This document shows positions 18,169-29,698 of a stretch of 64,000 bases of DNA, one piece after another. The stretch is from Klebsiella terrigena (GTDB lineage: Bacteria > Pseudomonadota > Gammaproteobacteria > Enterobacterales > Enterobacteriaceae), in NCBI RefSeq assembly GCF_006539725.1, contig NZ_BJNO01000008.1, positions 62,001 through 126,000 of the forward strand, given 5' to 3'. Position 1 is the stretch's first letter, and every line of letters starts with the position of its first letter. The position numbers and the translations under genes were made by a program. The notes beneath the pieces were generated by a model. The model made no database searches and was not told the DNA's origin. It saw only the letters and a list, made by a program, of their open reading frames with translations.

Positions 18169-18207
18169 AAAAAAGAAAAGGCCCAATCGAAGGATCGGGC
18201 CTTTTTT
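18169..18207. terminator. Bidirectional terminator between DUF4440 gene and rpoS
   Basis: An A-rich run precedes the stem GGCCCAATC / GATCGGGCC with a GAAG loop, followed by six T. On the minus strand the single A.C mismatch becomes a G.U pair, giving a full 9-bp stem followed by a U-rich run. It therefore fits rpoS termination best and also serves the plus-strand transcript. Confidence 0.8.
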
Positions 18208-18219
18208 AAGAAAAATGTC

Positions 18220-19212
18220 TTATTCGCGGAATAGCGCTTCGATGTTCAGCCCCTGACCCTGCAGGATTTCCCGCAGGCGGCGCAGGCCTTCAACCTGGAT
18301 CTGACGCACGCGTTCGCGGGTCAGGCCAATTTCACGACCTACATCTTCAAGCGTAGCGGCTTCGTAGCCCAGCAGGCCAAAACGACGCGCCAGGACTTCA
18401 CGCTGCTTGGCGTTCAGTTCGAACAGCCATTTGACGATGCTTTGTTTCATATCATCGTCCTGCGTGGTGTCTTCCGGGCCGTTATCTTTTTCATCGGCCA
18501 GAATATCCAGCAGCGCTTTTTCCGAATCACCGCCCAGCGGCGTATCCACCGAGGTGATGCGCTCGTTCAGACGCAGCATACGGCTAACGTCATCAACCGG
18601 CTTATCCAGCTGTTCGGCAATCTCTTCCGCACTCGGCTCGTGGTCCAGCTTATGGGACAACTCGCGCGCGGTACGCAGATAGACGTTCAGCTCTTTAACA
18701 ATATGGATAGGTAAACGAATGGTACGGGTTTGGTTCATAATCGCCCGTTCAATCGTTTGACGAATCCACCAGGTTGCATAAGTAGAAAAACGGAACCCAC
18801 GTTCCGGGTCAAACTTTTCAACCGCGCGGATCAGCCCCAAATTGCCCTCTTCAATCAGATCCAGCAGCGCCAGACCACGATTGCTGTAACGACGGGCAAT
18901 TTTTACCACCAGACGCAGGTTACTTTCTATCATCCGGCGGCGTGAAGCGACATCACCACGCAACGCGCGTCGGGCGAAGTAGACCTCTTCTTCAGCCGTC
19001 AGCAGCGGGGAATAACCAATCTCACCAAGATAGAGCTGTGTCGCATCAAGCACGCGTTGCGTTGCGCCTTGCGACAGGAGATCCTCCTCGGCCAGATCGC
19101 TATCACTGGGTTCCTCTTCTACTAAGGCTTTCTCGTCGAAAACCTCAACTCCGTTCTCATCAAATTCCGCGTCTTCATTTAAATCATGAACTTTCAGCGT
19201 ATTCTGACTCAT
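18220..19212 (-). CDS. rpoS: RNA polymerase sigma factor RpoS
   Basis: The stationary-phase and general-stress sigma factor, 330 aa and full length. Region 1.2 starts near residue 54. Region 2 is [20 protein letters not shown] ... [24 protein letters not shown], and region 4 has the [25 protein letters not shown]. Start ATG 19212 has TAGGAG at good distance. The gene lies after nlpD; in enterics the main rpoS promoter is inside nlpD and gives a long 5' leader controlled by small RNAs, an arrangement consistent with the 153-nt gap and gene order here. Confidence 0.98.
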   Translation of the reverse strand: MSQNTLKVHDLNEDAEFDENGVEVFDEKALVEEEPSDSDLAEEDLLSQGATQRVLDATQLYLGEIGYSPLLTAEEEVYFARRALRGDVASRRRMIESNLRLVVKIARRYSNRGLALLDLIEEGNLGLIRAVEKFDPERGFRFSTYATWWIRQTIERAIMNQTRTIRLPIHIVKELNVYLRTARELSHKLDHEPSAEEIAEQLDKPVDDVSRMLRLNERITSVDTPLGGDSEKALLDILADEKDNGPEDTTQDDDMKQSIVKWLFELNAKQREVLARRFGLLGYEAATLEDVGREIGLTRERVRQIQVEGLRRLREILQGQGLNIEALFRE

Positions 19213-19365
19213 AAAGATGGCTCCTACCCGTGATCCCTGAGCAAAGCACCTTCGCTAAATATCAATTCAAACGTCGCCAGGACAGGTTTTTAGCCCCAAA
19301 GCAGAGCGGCATTCACCGCCCCGGCGCCTTTTAACTGACGTTATGCTTATGCGTACTTCGCCAAA

Positions 19366-20493
19366 TTATCGCTGCGGTAAATACTGCAGCGGGTTGACGG
19401 ATTTCCCCTTGTAACGAATTTCAAAATGTAATCTTGTCGAGCTGGTTCCGGTGCTACCCATGGTAGCGATTTTCTGCCCCGCTTTAATTTCCTGTTGCTC
19501 CCGGACCAGCATGGTATCGTTATGAGCGTAGGCACTCAGGTAATCATCGTTGTGTTTGATGATAATAAGATTACCGTAACCGCGCAGTGCGTTACCGGCA
19601 TAGACGACGCGTCCATCAGCGGTCGCGACGATAGCCTGTCCTTTACTGCCTGCAATGTCGATGCCTTTATTACCGCCCTCGGCGCCGCTAAAGTTCTCGA
19701 TAACCTTGCCATCAGTCGGCCAGCGCCATGAAGAGATCGGCGAACTGGTTGACGTGCTGCTTGCAGTCGGTTGGTTGCTGCTGATAGCTGGAGCCGTAAC
19801 CGGCGCAACGACTGTCGTTGCTGGCTTATTATTCGGCAACATCTTAGTAGCATTCTGTTCACCTGAGGATTCAGAATACGTAATAGTTGGTTGCGACGCA
19901 ACCACTGCGGTTGATTTTTGTGCAGGATGTGCGGCCGCCGTCGCACCTCCGCTTGCCTGAGCGCTGGCCTGAGCAACGGCGTTATCGCCGGTGATTGGCT
20001 GGCCCGCGGAGTTGCCGACCTGCAGCGTCTGGCCGACGTTCAGGCCGTACGGTGCCGGGATATTATTGCGCTCAGCAAGGTCGCGGAAATCGTTGCCTGT
20101 CACCCAGGCAATATAGAACAGCGTGTCGCCGCGTTTGACGGTGTAGCTGCTGCCGCCGGTATAGCTGCCTTTCGGAATATCGCCATATTTGCGGTTATAA
20201 ACGATCTTGCCGTTCATGGTCTGCACCGGCTGCTGGGCTACCGGCTGCTGAGCCATCGGCTGAATTTGGGTCGGCTGGGTCTGAACCGGCTGCGCCTGAG
20301 GCACGGCGGTGGATCCCGTTTTAGCCGGCGGGGTAATCAGCATCCCGGAGCTGGTCCCGGAGGAGGAAGCTCCTCCCGCCGAACTGACCGGTGCAGGCGG
20401 ATTATTCGTGTTTGTACAGCCTGCCAGCCACAGCGAAACCAGCGATAGTGCCGCAATACGGCTTAAGGTAAATTTTGGGCTTCCCGCGCTCAT
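19366..20493 (-). CDS. nlpD: Murein hydrolase activator NlpD
   Basis: A 375-aa outer-membrane lipoprotein that activates the amidase AmiC at the division septum. It has a signal peptide with lipobox LAGC near residue 26, a Pro/Gln-rich linker, a LysM domain ([20 protein letters not shown] ... NVGQTLQV, residues about 118-162) and a C-terminal LytM/M23 domain ([20 protein letters not shown] ... [10 protein letters not shown]). The first metal ligand His of active M23 enzymes is replaced (NKGID), as expected for a non-catalytic activator. Upstream of rpoS and downstream of pcm, in conserved order. Confidence 0.97.
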   Translation of the reverse strand: MSAGSPKFTLSRIAALSLVSLWLAGCTNTNNPPAPVSSAGGASSSGTSSGMLITPPAKTGSTAVPQAQPVQTQPTQIQPMAQQPVAQQPVQTMNGKIVYNRKYGDIPKGSYTGGSSYTVKRGDTLFYIAWVTGNDFRDLAERNNIPAPYGLNVGQTLQVGNSAGQPITGDNAVAQASAQASGGATAAAHPAQKSTAVVASQPTITYSESSGEQNATKMLPNNKPATTVVAPVTAPAISSNQPTASSTSTSSPISSWRWPTDGKVIENFSGAEGGNKGIDIAGSKGQAIVATADGRVVYAGNALRGYGNLIIIKHNDDYLSAYAHNDTMLVREQQEIKAGQKIATMGSTGTSSTRLHFEIRYKGKSVNPLQYLPQR

Positions 20494-20617
20494 TTATCCC
20501 CCAGGAATAGGTTAACTACCAATATCTTGCTTACCGGGCAACGCCCGGCCAGGACACTGAAAATGTGTCCACCCTACGCCTAAAATCAGGCAAAAAAAAC
20601 CTGGAATAATCCGGGTC

Positions 20618-21244
20618 TCACGCCAGCTCCCCTTGTACCAGGGGAACGAAGCGAACGGCTTCGACGGTATCAATAACAAACTCATTACCGCGACGACGGA
20701 TCCGTTTCAGAAACTGATGCTCTTCACCTACCGGTAAAACCAGCACGCCACCTTCATCCAGCTGCGCCAGCAGGGCCGGCGGAATTTCCGGCGGCGCGGC
20801 GGTGACGATAATCGCATCAAAAGGTGCTCGCGCCTTCCAACCCTGCCATCCATCGCCATGACGGGTTGAAACATTATGTAAATCAAGTTGTTTGAGGCGA
20901 CGCCTCGCCTGCCACTGCAGGCTCTTAATGCGCTCGACCGAACAGACGTGATGCACCAGCTGCGCCAGGATCGCCGTCTGATAGCCCGAGCCGGTGCCAA
21001 TTTCCAGCACCCGTGACTCCGGCGTCAGCGTCAGAAGCTCCGTCATCCGCGCCACCATGTAGGGCTGCGAAATGGTTTGCCCCTGACCAATCGGCAGCGC
21101 GGTGTTTTCCCACGCCTTATGTTCGAAGGCCTCATCGACAAACTTTTCCCGCGGCACCAGCGAAATCGCTTCGAGCACGCGCTCGTCAACGATGCCCTGA
21201 GTGCGGAGCTGATTCAGCAGGCTTTCAACACGTTTGCTTACCAT
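20618..21244 (-). CDS. pcm: Protein-L-isoaspartate O-methyltransferase
   Basis: Uses S-adenosylmethionine to methylate L-isoaspartyl residues in aged proteins so that they can revert to normal. At 208 aa it has the usual length. It shows SAM motif [16 protein letters not shown] near residue 80 and motif [16 protein letters not shown]. It overlaps the end of surE by 7 nt; surE-pcm-nlpD-rpoS is a stress-survival cluster conserved across enterics. Confidence 0.97.
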   Translation of the reverse strand: MVSKRVESLLNQLRTQGIVDERVLEAISLVPREKFVDEAFEHKAWENTALPIGQGQTISQPYMVARMTELLTLTPESRVLEIGTGSGYQTAILAQLVHHVCSVERIKSLQWQARRRLKQLDLHNVSTRHGDGWQGWKARAPFDAIIVTAAPPEIPPALLAQLDEGGVLVLPVGEEHQFLKRIRRRGNEFVIDTVEAVRFVPLVQGELA

Positions 21245-21999
21245 TGGCTGTCTACTCCGACGCGATCGAGCCAGTCGGTGACCACTTCATGGGCCTGGTG
21301 GGCGGTTAAATCAACGTGCAGCGGCGTCACCGAAACGTAGCCTTCATCTACCGCCGCAAAGTCGGTATCGGGCCCGGCATCGTGCTTCTCGCCCGGCGGG
21401 CCAATCCAGTACAGGGTATTGCCGCGCGGATCTTTTTGCGGGATAACCTGATCGGCCGGATGGCGGCTGCCGCAGCGGGTCACGCGGATGCCTTTAATCT
21501 GCTCAAGGGGCAGATCGGGGACGTTGATATTGAGAATGCGCCCGGTGCGCAGCGGCTCGCGGCTGAGCGCGCGCAGAATGGTGCAGGTGATGGCCGCCGC
21601 GGTGGCGTAATGCTGATGGCCGTTTAGCGAAACGGCCAGCGCCGGAAAGCCAAGGTGGCGGCCTTCCATCGCGGCAGCAACGGTACCGGAGTAGATAACG
21701 TCATCGCCAAGATTCGGCCCGGCGTTGATACCGGAGACCACGATATCCGGACGAGGGCGCATCAGGGCGTTAACGCCGAGATAGACGCAGTCCGTGGGCG
21801 TGCCCATCTGGACGGCGATATCGCCATTGTCAAAGGTGAAGGTACGTAATGAAGACTCCAGCGTCAGGGAGTTCGATGCGCCGCTGCGGTTACGATCGGG
21901 TGCGACAACCTGGACCTCAGCGAATTCCCGTAAGGTCTTCGCCAGGGTCTGAATGCCCGGCGCATGAATCCCGTCATCGTTACTCAGCAATATTCGCAT
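21238..21999 (-). CDS. surE: 5'/3'-nucleotidase, exopolyphosphatase SurE
   Basis: A metal-dependent phosphatase acting on nucleoside 5'- and 3'-monophosphates, 253 aa from the ATG at 21999 ([20 protein letters not shown]). An upstream GTG at 22005 is possible but would add two residues not in E. coli SurE. The metal site is seen in LLSNDDG (Asp8, Asp9), SGASNS and [11 protein letters not shown]. It overlaps the truD 3' end by 20 nt and pcm by 7 nt. Confidence 0.96.
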   Translation of the reverse strand: MRILLSNDDGIHAPGIQTLAKTLREFAEVQVVAPDRNRSGASNSLTLESSLRTFTFDNGDIAVQMGTPTDCVYLGVNALMRPRPDIVVSGINAGPNLGDDVIYSGTVAAAMEGRHLGFPALAVSLNGHQHYATAAAITCTILRALSREPLRTGRILNINVPDLPLEQIKGIRVTRCGSRHPADQVIPQKDPRGNTLYWIGPPGEKHDAGPDTDFAAVDEGYVSVTPLHVDLTAHQAHEVVTDWLDRVGVDSQW

Positions 22000-23029
22000 A
22001 GTCACCCGTTGTATTGATAAGTTCCCTTACCACGCTGGTGGCGAAGCTGCCCGCTGGCAGCCAGAAACGCAGTTCAACGGTGACGTCATCCCACCAGTTC
22101 CAGCGCATCTGCTGCGGATAGAGCAGCATCGCCCGGCGTGCCGCCTCTACTTTTTCACGCACCAGCAGCGCCTGGAGCTGCGTCTCTTCGGCCACCGCCG
22201 CCTGCTCGGCGGCCAGCGCATCGCGTTGGCTGCCCCAGTCGCCGCTACCCGGCAGCGCAGCGGTAATCAGCAGCTCGCGGTTATCAACCCGCCCCTGCAG
22301 TTCCGCCAGCTCTTCAGGCGCAGCGACAAACCAGCTGCCGCGCCCCGCTAATTGTAGCGCATCGCCATCAACAACCTGATTAAATTCTGTTTTTTTTAAT
22401 CTAATACTGACCTGCTGATTAAACAAGCCGCTACGTGCCGCCGAGAGCCAAAAACTGCGTTTATTTCGATCGCGTACCGGGGCTCCGCTCTCCGCCCAGC
22501 GCAGCGCGCCCAGCAGGTTGCTGCCGCCAATCCCAAAGCGCTGCGCGCCAAAATAGTTCGGCACGCCGCCGGCAGCGATGGCCTGCAGGCGCTGCTCGAC
22601 ATCATCGCGGTGGCTGACTTCGCGCAGGATCAGGGTGAACTGGTTGCCCTTCAGCGCCCCAAGGCGCAGCTTGCGCTTATGGCGCGCGTACTCCAGCACC
22701 TGGCAGCCTTCGAGCTGAAACTTGCTGAGGTCAGGTATCTCTTTACCCGGCACCCGGGCGCAGAGCCACTGTTCGGTTACCGCGTGCTTATCCTTCTGCC
22801 CGGCAAAGCTGACTTCCCGGGCATGGATTTTAAGGAATTTTGCCAGCGCGTCCGCAACAAAGCGCGTGTTGCACTCCTTTTTGAGGATCCGCACCAGCAC
22901 GTGCTCGCCTTCGCCATCGGGCTCAAAGCCGAGGTCTTCTACCACCACGAAGTCTTCCGGGCTGGCTTTCAGCAGCCCCTGCCCCTGCGGTTTACCGTGC
23001 AGCCAGGTGAGTTCGTTGAAGGCGATCAT
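21980..23029 (-). CDS. truD: tRNA pseudouridine(13) synthase TruD
   Basis: Converts U13 of tRNA-Glu to pseudouridine. At 349 aa it has the usual length. The catalytic Asp lies in the [16 protein letters not shown] motif near residue 80. The TRUD insertion domain follows, then [24 protein letters not shown]. The start overlaps ispF by 4 nt, with AAGG upstream. Confidence 0.97.
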   Translation of the reverse strand: MIAFNELTWLHGKPQGQGLLKASPEDFVVVEDLGFEPDGEGEHVLVRILKKECNTRFVADALAKFLKIHAREVSFAGQKDKHAVTEQWLCARVPGKEIPDLSKFQLEGCQVLEYARHKRKLRLGALKGNQFTLILREVSHRDDVEQRLQAIAAGGVPNYFGAQRFGIGGSNLLGALRWAESGAPVRDRNKRSFWLSAARSGLFNQQVSIRLKKTEFNQVVDGDALQLAGRGSWFVAAPEELAELQGRVDNRELLITAALPGSGDWGSQRDALAAEQAAVAEETQLQALLVREKVEAARRAMLLYPQQMRWNWWDDVTVELRFWLPAGSFATSVVRELINTTGDYANIAE

Positions 23030-23505
23030 TGCGCCGCCTTACGCAGCAGCGCCACCGCTTCACAGGCAATGCCTTCGCCGCGCCCGGTAAAGCCGAGCTT
23101 TTCGGTGGTCGTCGCCTTCACGTTGACGTCGTCCATATGACAGCCAAGATCTTCGGCGATGAAAACGCGCATCTGCGGAATATGTGGCAGCATTTTCGGC
23201 GCCTGGGCAATGATGGTGACGTCGACGTTGCCGAGGGTATAGCCTTTCGCCTGAATCCGGCGCCAGGCTTCGCGCAGCAGCGCGCGGCTGTCGGCGCCTT
23301 TGAAGGCCGGATCGGTGTCAGGGAACAGCTTACCGATGTCCCCCAGCGCCGCCGCGCCCAACAGGGCATCGGTTAGCGCATGCAGCGCAACGTCGCCATC
23401 GGAGTGGGCCAGCAGCCCCTTCTCGTAAGGAACGCGCACCCCGCCAATAATGATTGGGCCTTCACCGCCAAAAGCGTGTACGTCAAAACCATGTCCAATT
23501 CGCAT
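23026..23505 (-). CDS. ispF: 2-C-methyl-D-erythritol 2,4-cyclodiphosphate synthase
   Basis: The fifth step of the MEP isoprenoid pathway, releasing CMP to form the cyclodiphosphate. At 159 aa the length is standard for this trimeric enzyme. Zinc ligands Asp8 and His10 are in [14 protein letters not shown] and His42 in [18 protein letters not shown]. The start has GGAGAAGG and overlaps the ispD stop. Confidence 0.98.
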   Translation of the reverse strand: MRIGHGFDVHAFGGEGPIIIGGVRVPYEKGLLAHSDGDVALHALTDALLGAAALGDIGKLFPDTDPAFKGADSRALLREAWRRIQAKGYTLGNVDVTIIAQAPKMLPHIPQMRVFIAEDLGCHMDDVNVKATTTEKLGFTGRGEGIACEAVALLRKAAQ

Positions 23506-24215
23506 TAAGCCTTCTCCTGGTGTCGGGAACGGGTAAGGTAAAATTCTGCCAGCGCCAGGTCTTCCGGGCGCGTCACTTTAATATTATCAGCGCGTCCGAC
23601 TACCAGTTCGGGATGGAAGCCGCAGTACTCCAGCGCCGACGCTTCGTCGGTGATGGTTGCGCCTTCGTTGAGCGCACGCGTCAGGCAGTTAAAGAGTAAT
23701 TCACGCGGGAAAAACTGCGGCGTCAGCGCATGCCACAGGTCGTTGCGATCGACGGTATGGGCAATGGCGACCTTGCCGGGTTCAGCGCGCTTCATGGTAT
23801 CGCGAACCGGTGCCGCCAGGATGCCGCCAACGCGGCTGGTTTCGCGTAGCGCCAGCAGGCGGGTGAGATCGTCCTGATGCAGGCACGGGCGCGCGGCGTC
23901 ATGCACCAGCACCCACTGCGCATCGGGCAGCGCCTGCAGGCCAGCAAGAACGGAGTCGGCGCGTTCGCTGCCGCCGTCAACGACGGTAATCTGCGGGTGG
24001 GAAGCCAACGGCAGTTGGCTAAAGCGGACATCGCCGGGGCTGACGGCAATCACCACGCGCTGGACGCAGGCGTTGGTCAGCAGCGCGGCGACCGCGTGCT
24101 CGAGAATCGTTTTGTTACCGATTGAGAGATATTGTTTCGGGCATTCCGTTTGCATACGACGGCCAAAACCGGCCGCCGGCACCACGGCGCAAACGCCCGG
24201 AAAAGTGGCTGCCAT
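23505..24215 (-). CDS. ispD: 2-C-methyl-D-erythritol 4-phosphate cytidylyltransferase
   Basis: The third MEP-pathway step, making CDP-methylerythritol from CTP. A 236-aa protein with the nucleotide-binding N-terminus [20 protein letters not shown] and the conserved [11 protein letters not shown] stretch. It is 19 nt after ftsB and overlaps ispF by 1 nt, in the conserved ftsB-ispD-ispF-truD-surE order. Confidence 0.98.
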   Translation of the reverse strand: MAATFPGVCAVVPAAGFGRRMQTECPKQYLSIGNKTILEHAVAALLTNACVQRVVIAVSPGDVRFSQLPLASHPQITVVDGGSERADSVLAGLQALPDAQWVLVHDAARPCLHQDDLTRLLALRETSRVGGILAAPVRDTMKRAEPGKVAIAHTVDRNDLWHALTPQFFPRELLFNCLTRALNEGATITDEASALEYCGFHPELVVGRADNIKVTRPEDLALAEFYLTRSRHQEKA

Positions 24216-24234
24216 GTCGTAATCCTGGGCTTAT

Positions 24235-24546
24235 TTATCGATTATTCTGCGCCGAACCCTGATTGCGTTTAGACGCATCCGGGACCAGACGATAAAACGT
24301 TTCACCCGGGCGGGTCATACTTAGCTCGTTGCGCGCGCGTTCTTCGATAGCTTCCTGACCGCCGTTGAGGTCGTCGATTTCCGCAAACAGCTGATCGTTG
24401 CGCGCTTTTAATTTACCGTTAGTGTCCTGCTGAGCGGAGACATCGTCATTAACCCGACTATAGTCATGCAGACCATTTTTGCCGAACCACAGCGAGTACT
24501 GTAGCCAGACCAGCAAAGCCAATAATAGCAGCGTTAATTTACCCAT
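24235..24546 (-). CDS. ftsB: Cell division protein FtsB
   Basis: A 103-aa bitopic membrane protein of the FtsQLB complex that activates septal wall synthesis. It has one N-terminal transmembrane helix ([19 protein letters not shown]) followed by a periplasmic coiled coil (residues about 30-70). Start ATG 24546 follows GGGGGCAGG. Confidence 0.97.
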   Translation of the reverse strand: MGKLTLLLLALLVWLQYSLWFGKNGLHDYSRVNDDVSAQQDTNGKLKARNDQLFAEIDDLNGGQEAIEERARNELSMTRPGETFYRLVPDASKRNQGSAQNNR

Positions 24547-24686
24547 CCTGCCCCCTGAAAAACGGCATCATCATCCGATAACTCGCCCGAGCGTTTTACT
24601 CCGACGCGCGGACGATGCCGCGTAACGCGGGGACTGTACCACATTTTTGTCGTCGATACCCAGGCTTGATTCATACACCAAAAGGA

Positions 24687-25013
24687 CTATCCCAGCAGCC
24701 AGAGAAACAGCAGGCCGAACATCAGTCCGATAGTCAAAATCGTCGCGCAAGAGCTATAGAGGAGTTTACCATTCAACAGCGAATGCAGCGCAATACCGAC
24801 CACCACGGCGACCGGCATCAGTGCGAGGAAGAACGGCCAGGTGTAGAGAAGGAAAAACAGCGTGTTGCTGCCATAGATGAGGAAGGGAATACCCAGAGCC
24901 AGCAGCCACGAGATAAATCCCACGGCGGCGCCTGACAAAGACCAGGTGGTCTCGTCATTCGCCACCGGAGGTGGTTCTGAACGAATCATACTGAGGTTCT
25001 GGGTATTACGCAT
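24687..25013 (-). CDS. ygbE: DUF3561 inner membrane protein YgbE
   Basis: A 108-aa protein of unknown function with three hydrophobic segments (residues about 27-45, 50-75 and 85-107) and a short cytoplasmic N-terminus. It is conserved between cysC and ftsB in enterics. AGGA lies before ATG 25013. Confidence 0.9.
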   Translation of the reverse strand: MRNTQNLSMIRSEPPPVANDETTWSLSGAAVGFISWLLALGIPFLIYGSNTLFFLLYTWPFFLALMPVAVVVGIALHSLLNGKLLYSSCATILTIGLMFGLLFLWLLG

Positions 25014-25061
25014 ATCGAATCCTGTTCACCGGGCGACCAGCATCTCAGTGCCGCCACCGTT

Positions 25062-25667
25062 TCAGGATCTGATAATATCTCGCTGTCTGAGCAGGTCTAA
25101 TAGTTGGTGCACCAAATTTGTTACCAATTGTTCACCATCCAGATGAATTTCCGCCTTTTCCGGTGCTTCATATACGGAGTCAATCCCGGTAAAATTGCGT
25201 AATTCGCCCGCGCGCGCCTTCTTGTACAGCCCTTTCGGATCTCGCGCCTCGCAGATGGCCAGCGGCGTATCGACGAACACTTCGATAAAGCGCCCTTCCC
25301 CCAGCCGCTCGCGCACCATCTGCCGCTCGGCGCGGTGCGGGGAGATAAAGGCCGTCAGGACAACCAGCCCGGCCTCAACCATCAGCTTAGCCACTTCACC
25401 CACGCGGCGGATGTTCTCTTTGCGATCGTCGTCGCTAAAGCCCAAATCGCTGCACAGGCCGTGGCGAACGTTGTCGCCATCCAGCAGATAGGTGCTGACG
25501 CCGGCCTGCTGGAGCGCCTCCTCCAGCGCGCCGGCAACGGTCGATTTACCGGAGCCGGAGAGCCCGGTAAACCACAGCACCACGCCGCGATGGCCGTGGC
25601 GCTGCTCGCGCTGCTGCTGAGTGACCGGATGGGCATGCCAGACGACGTTTTCGTCATGCTGCGCCAT
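25062..25667 (-). CDS. cysC: Adenylylsulfate kinase
   Basis: Phosphorylates APS to PAPS in assimilatory sulfate activation. A 201-aa protein with P-loop GLSGSGKST near residue 37 and the APS-kinase motifs [22 protein letters not shown] and [24 protein letters not shown]. The start overlaps the cysN stop by 1 nt; it is the last gene of the cysGDNC transcript. Confidence 0.98.
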   Translation of the reverse strand: MAQHDENVVWHAHPVTQQQREQRHGHRGVVLWFTGLSGSGKSTVAGALEEALQQAGVSTYLLDGDNVRHGLCSDLGFSDDDRKENIRRVGEVAKLMVEAGLVVLTAFISPHRAERQMVRERLGEGRFIEVFVDTPLAICEARDPKGLYKKARAGELRNFTGIDSVYEAPEKAEIHLDGEQLVTNLVHQLLDLLRQRDIIRS

Positions 25668-27094
25668 TACTTGCCTCCCAGCAGATCGCGAGCGTCCCAG
25701 TGCGGGAAATGCTTACGGATAAGCTGGTTCAGCTCCAGCTCAAACGCGCTGAACGACGAAGCGGACGCCTGAGCGTGCTCCTGCGGTTCGCGCACCATGC
25801 CGGCGCCGACGGTCACGTTCGACAGGCGGTCGATAAAAATAAGCCCCCCGGTCACCGGGTTGTTCTGGTATTTGTCCAGCACCAGCGGCTCGTCAAAGGT
25901 CAAATCCACGAGGCCGATGCCGTTGAGCGGCAGCGATTCCACTTCCCGCTGGGTCAGATTGTTAATATCAACCTGGTAGCGAATGCCGTCCACGCGGGCG
26001 CGGGTTTTCTTGCCGGCAATTTTGATATCAAAGCTCTGGCCCGGAGAGAGCGCCTGTTCAGCCATCCACACCACGTCAATGCTGGCGCTCTGCACGGCCG
26101 GCAGGGATACCTGCGCATCGACCAGCAGGTCGCCACGGCTGATATCAATCTCATCCTTCAGCACGATGGTGATCGCTTCCCCGGCACCGGCTTCCAGCAG
26201 GTCGCCGTCAAAGGTCACGATGCGCGCGACGCTGGATTCCACGCCCGACGGCAGCACCTTCAGACGCTGGCCGACCGTCACTTTGCCGGAGGCTACGGTA
26301 CCGGAGAAGCCGCGGAAATCGAGGTTGGGACGGTTAACAAACTGCACCGGGAAACGCAGCGGCTGGCTTTCGACCGGGTGATGGATCTCTACGGTTTCCA
26401 GCACTTCCAGCAGCGTCGGGCCGCTGTACCAGCCCATCTTGTCGCTCTGGCTGGCAACGTTGTCCCCTTCCAGCGCGGAAAGCGGCACGAAGCGAATATC
26501 GAGGTCGCCAGGCAGCTGCCCGGCAAAGGTCAGATACTCTTCGCGAATCTGATTGAAGCGCTCTTCGCTGAACGCCACGAGGTCCATCTTATTCACCGCC
26601 ACCACCAGGTTTTTAATCCCCAGCAGCGTCGAAATAAAGCTGTGACGACGGGTCTGATCCAGCACGCCTTTGCGCGCGTCAATCAGCAGGATCGCCAGAT
26701 CGCAGGTCGAGGCGCCGGTCGCCATATTGCGGGTGTACTGCTCGTGCCCCGGCGTATCGGCAATAATAAACTTGCGCTTTTCGGTAGAGAAATAGCGGTA
26801 GGCCACGTCGATAGTGATGCCCTGCTCGCGCTCCGCCTGCAGGCCATCCACCAGCAGCGCCAGATCCAGCTTCTCGCCCTGGGTTCCGTGACGCTTGCTA
26901 TCGTTGTGCAGCGATGAGAGCTGATCTTCATAGATCTGGCGGGTATCGTGCAGCAGGCGCCCAATCAGCGTGCTTTTGCCGTCATCGACGCTGCCGCAGG
27001 TCAGGAAACGCAGCAGGCTTTTGTTCTGCTGCGCGTGCAGGTAGGCTTCAACGCCGCCTTCATCAGCAATTTGTTGTGCAATTGTCGTATTCAT
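25667..27094 (-). CDS. cysN: ATP sulfurylase GTPase subunit
   Basis: The 475-aa GTPase that drives APS formation by CysD. G1 motif [10 protein letters not shown] near residue 33, then [12 protein letters not shown] (G3), VNKMD (G4) and two EF-Tu-like beta-barrel domains. It starts 9 nt after cysD with AAGGAG. Confidence 0.98.
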   Translation of the reverse strand: MNTTIAQQIADEGGVEAYLHAQQNKSLLRFLTCGSVDDGKSTLIGRLLHDTRQIYEDQLSSLHNDSKRHGTQGEKLDLALLVDGLQAEREQGITIDVAYRYFSTEKRKFIIADTPGHEQYTRNMATGASTCDLAILLIDARKGVLDQTRRHSFISTLLGIKNLVVAVNKMDLVAFSEERFNQIREEYLTFAGQLPGDLDIRFVPLSALEGDNVASQSDKMGWYSGPTLLEVLETVEIHHPVESQPLRFPVQFVNRPNLDFRGFSGTVASGKVTVGQRLKVLPSGVESSVARIVTFDGDLLEAGAGEAITIVLKDEIDISRGDLLVDAQVSLPAVQSASIDVVWMAEQALSPGQSFDIKIAGKKTRARVDGIRYQVDINNLTQREVESLPLNGIGLVDLTFDEPLVLDKYQNNPVTGGLIFIDRLSNVTVGAGMVREPQEHAQASASSFSAFELELNQLIRKHFPHWDARDLLGGK

Positions 27095-27103
27095 GGCGGC
27101 TCC

Positions 27104-28012
27104 TTAGAAATACCCCTGACGTTTCTTCAGCTCCATCGAGCCTGCCTGATCGCGATCAATCATGCGACCCTGACGTTCGCTGGTCGTGGAAACCAGCATC
27201 TCTTCAATAATTTCCGGCAGCGTTTGCGCGTTGGACTCCACCGCGCCGGTCAGCGGCCAGCAGCCGAGGGTACGAAAACGCACCATCTGCTGTTTGATAA
27301 CCTCGCCCGGCTGCAGGTCGATACGGTCGTCATCGATCATCATCAGCATGCCGTCACGCTCGAGAACCGGGCGCTCTGCCGCCAGGTACAGCGGCACGAT
27401 TTCGATATTTTCCAGATAGATGTACTGCCAGATATCCAGCTCGGTCCAGTTAGAGAGCGGGAAGACGCGGATGCTTTCACCTTTGTTAATCTGGCCGTTG
27501 TAGTTGTGCCACAGCTCCGGGCGCTGGTTTTTCGGGTCCCAGCGGTGGAAGCGGTCGCGGAACGAGTAGATACGCTCTTTGGCGCGAGACTTTTCTTCAT
27601 CGCGGCGGGCGCCGCCGAACGCGGCGTCGAAGCCGTATTTGTTCAGCGCCTGCTTGAGACCTTCGGTCTTCATGATATCGGTATGCTTGGCGCTGCCGTG
27701 GACAAACGGGTTGATGCCCATCGCCACCCCTTCCGGGTTTTTGTGCACCAGCAGCTCGCAGCCGTAGGCCTTCGCGGTACGGTCACGGAACTCGTACATC
27801 TCACGGAATTTCCAGCCGGTATCAACGTGCAGCAGCGGGAACGGCAGGGTTCCCGGATAAAACGCTTTACGCGCCAGGTGCAGCATCACGCTGGAATCTT
27901 TGCCGATGGAGTACATCATCACCGGATTTGAAAATTCGGCGGCCACCTCGCGAATGATATGGATGCTTTCCGCCTCCAGTTGTCGCAGGTGAGTGAGTCG
28001 TTTTTGGTCCAT
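27104..28012 (-). CDS. cysD: ATP sulfurylase adenylyltransferase subunit
   Basis: Adenylates sulfate to APS together with CysN. A 302-aa protein of the PAPS-reductase-like ATP pyrophosphatase family, with PP-loop [15 protein letters not shown] near residue 36 and [16 protein letters not shown]. Conserved gene order cysG-cysD-cysN-cysC. Confidence 0.98.
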   Translation of the reverse strand: MDQKRLTHLRQLEAESIHIIREVAAEFSNPVMMYSIGKDSSVMLHLARKAFYPGTLPFPLLHVDTGWKFREMYEFRDRTAKAYGCELLVHKNPEGVAMGINPFVHGSAKHTDIMKTEGLKQALNKYGFDAAFGGARRDEEKSRAKERIYSFRDRFHRWDPKNQRPELWHNYNGQINKGESIRVFPLSNWTELDIWQYIYLENIEIVPLYLAAERPVLERDGMLMMIDDDRIDLQPGEVIKQQMVRFRTLGCWPLTGAVESNAQTLPEIIEEMLVSTTSERQGRMIDRDQAGSMELKKRQGYF

Positions 28013-28044
28013 TACCGTTCCTTATAAGGCCTGTTGCACCGGGC

Positions 28045-29460
28045 CTAAGCCAGATTGACCACAGAAGAGTCAAAGCCCTCTGCGTTCGTTGTGTGTTGAA
28101 ACCAGGCGAGCTGCTGATGGAGCTGCACCACTTCACCCACCACCAGCAGCGCCGGCATTGGGGCATCTTTCGCCAGATGTTCCAGTTGTTCTAACGTGCC
28201 GATCGTCGTTTGCTGATCGGCGCGCGTACCGCGGGAGATAACCGCCACCGGCGTGTTTCTGTCGCGCCCGTGCGCGATCAGCTGCGCGCTAATCTCTGCC
28301 GCCTTCATCGTGCCCATGTAGATAGCCAGCGTTTGCCGACTCTGCGCCAGCAGCGCCCAGTCGAGCGCCGCGCTGTCCGCCTTGTAGTGGCCGGTAACAA
28401 AGGTCACGCTCTGCGCGTAATCGCGGTGGGTCAGCGGGATCCCGGCGTACGCCGTCGCGCCCGCTGCTGCGGTTACGCCGGGGACAACCTGAAAGGAGAT
28501 CCCCGCCGCCGCTGCCGCCTGCAGCTCCTCGCCGCCGCGGCCGAAAATAAACGGATCGCCGCCCTTCAGGCGCACCACCGTTTTGCCCTCTTTCGCCGCC
28601 TCGACCAGCATCCGATTCGTCTCATGCTGCGGCACCGAATGCTCGCTGGCGCGTTTACCAACGCAGATCATCTCCGCATCGCGGCGTACCAGCTCGCGGA
28701 TCTCCGGCGTCACCAGGTGGTCGTAAAACACCACGTCCGCCCGCTGCACCGCCTGCAGGCCGCGCAGGGTAAGGAGTCCGGCATCACCCGGTCCGGCGCC
28801 GACAAGTATGATTTCACCCGACCGCTTTTCCGGCTGATGAAGCTCATCTTCCAGCGCCTTGTCCGCAGCGGCTTTATTTCCGGCAATCATCAGGCTGGCA
28901 AAGCGGCCGTTGAAAACGCGCTCCCAGAAACGACGTCGCGCCGCGGTGGTGGTGAGATGCGTTTTAATATGATGCCGCCAGTAGCTTGCCGCTTCGGCAA
29001 CGCGTCCGAGGTTGGTCGGCAGCAGAGCTTCAATTTTTTCGCGGATCAGCCGCGACAGTACCGGCGCCGAGCCGCCGGAAAAAATCGCCACCAGCAGTGG
29101 CGAGCGATCGACAATGGAGGGGAAGACCACCGAGCAAAGCGGCTGGTTATCCACCACGTTAACCAGGCGAAAGCGGGCGTTCGCCGCGGCAGAAACCCGC
29201 TGGTTCAGCGCGTCGTCTTCGGTGGCGGCAATCACCAGGAAAACGTCATCGATCTGCTGTTCCTGAAACTCCTGCGCGCGCCACGCGATCTCCTGGCGTT
29301 CGACCTGTTCAGCAAGCTCATCGGACAGCTCAGCGGCCACAACCTGCACCTTCGCCCCCGCCCGACGCAGAAACATTATCTTGCGCGCGGCAATCTCGCC
29401 GCCGCCGATAACCAGCACCGGCCGCGCTTTTAATTCGGCAAATAAGGGCAAATAGTCCAC
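28045..29460 (-). CDS. cysG: Siroheme synthase CysG
   Basis: A trifunctional enzyme. The N-terminal part (residues 1-200) is the precorrin-2 dehydrogenase/ferrochelatase, with NAD site [17 protein letters not shown] and [17 protein letters not shown]. The C-terminal part is the uroporphyrinogen III methyltransferase ([35 protein letters not shown]). It makes the siroheme cofactor of the sulfite reductase CysI encoded in the same window. The GTG at 29460 ([10 protein letters not shown]) is chosen by comparison with CysG; an in-frame GTG at 29475 is the alternative, and neither has a strong ribosome site. In E. coli cysG lies with nirBDC, so its place at the head of cysDNC is notable. Confidence 0.93.
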   Translation of the reverse strand: MDYLPLFAELKARPVLVIGGGEIAARKIMFLRRAGAKVQVVAAELSDELAEQVERQEIAWRAQEFQEQQIDDVFLVIAATEDDALNQRVSAAANARFRLVNVVDNQPLCSVVFPSIVDRSPLLVAIFSGGSAPVLSRLIREKIEALLPTNLGRVAEAASYWRHHIKTHLTTTAARRRFWERVFNGRFASLMIAGNKAAADKALEDELHQPEKRSGEIILVGAGPGDAGLLTLRGLQAVQRADVVFYDHLVTPEIRELVRRDAEMICVGKRASEHSVPQHETNRMLVEAAKEGKTVVRLKGGDPFIFGRGGEELQAAAAAGISFQVVPGVTAAAGATAYAGIPLTHRDYAQSVTFVTGHYKADSAALDWALLAQSRQTLAIYMGTMKAAEISAQLIAHGRDRNTPVAVISRGTRADQQTTIGTLEQLEHLAKDAPMPALLVVGEVVQLHQQLAWFQHTTNAEGFDSSVVNLA

Positions 29461-29512
29461 GATGTAACAGCTCACTTACAATCAGTCATAGTGCGACTAT
29501 AGGGTGCCACTT

Positions 29513-29632
29513 AGAGCAAATGAAATTACGAAATGGAATGAGTTGTTACTCAAAGGAATAACGGCCTGGGAAAGCTAAGATCAAAAAGTGCTTAACATGC
29601 GACTTTTCCGCTATTTAAGAGCAAATGAAATT
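29513..29632. repeat. 15-bp direct repeat in the cysG-iap divergent spacer
   Basis: AGAGCAAATGAAATT occurs at 29513-29527 and again at 29618-29632, both within the 238-bp region upstream of cysG and iap. Exact duplication at this distance suggests a regulatory site, for example for CysB, but CysB sites are poorly defined and this is inference. Confidence 0.5.
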
Positions 29633-29698
29633 GTTTAACCTCGGTCACAGTTTCATACTAAGCGGGTCAAATTGTTATGTTCCCGTAAGGACCCTCTT

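Noticed and set aside
25700-26917. Long open frame antisense to cysN
   Set aside because: No start signal or domain; a shadow of the conserved cysN coding sequence.
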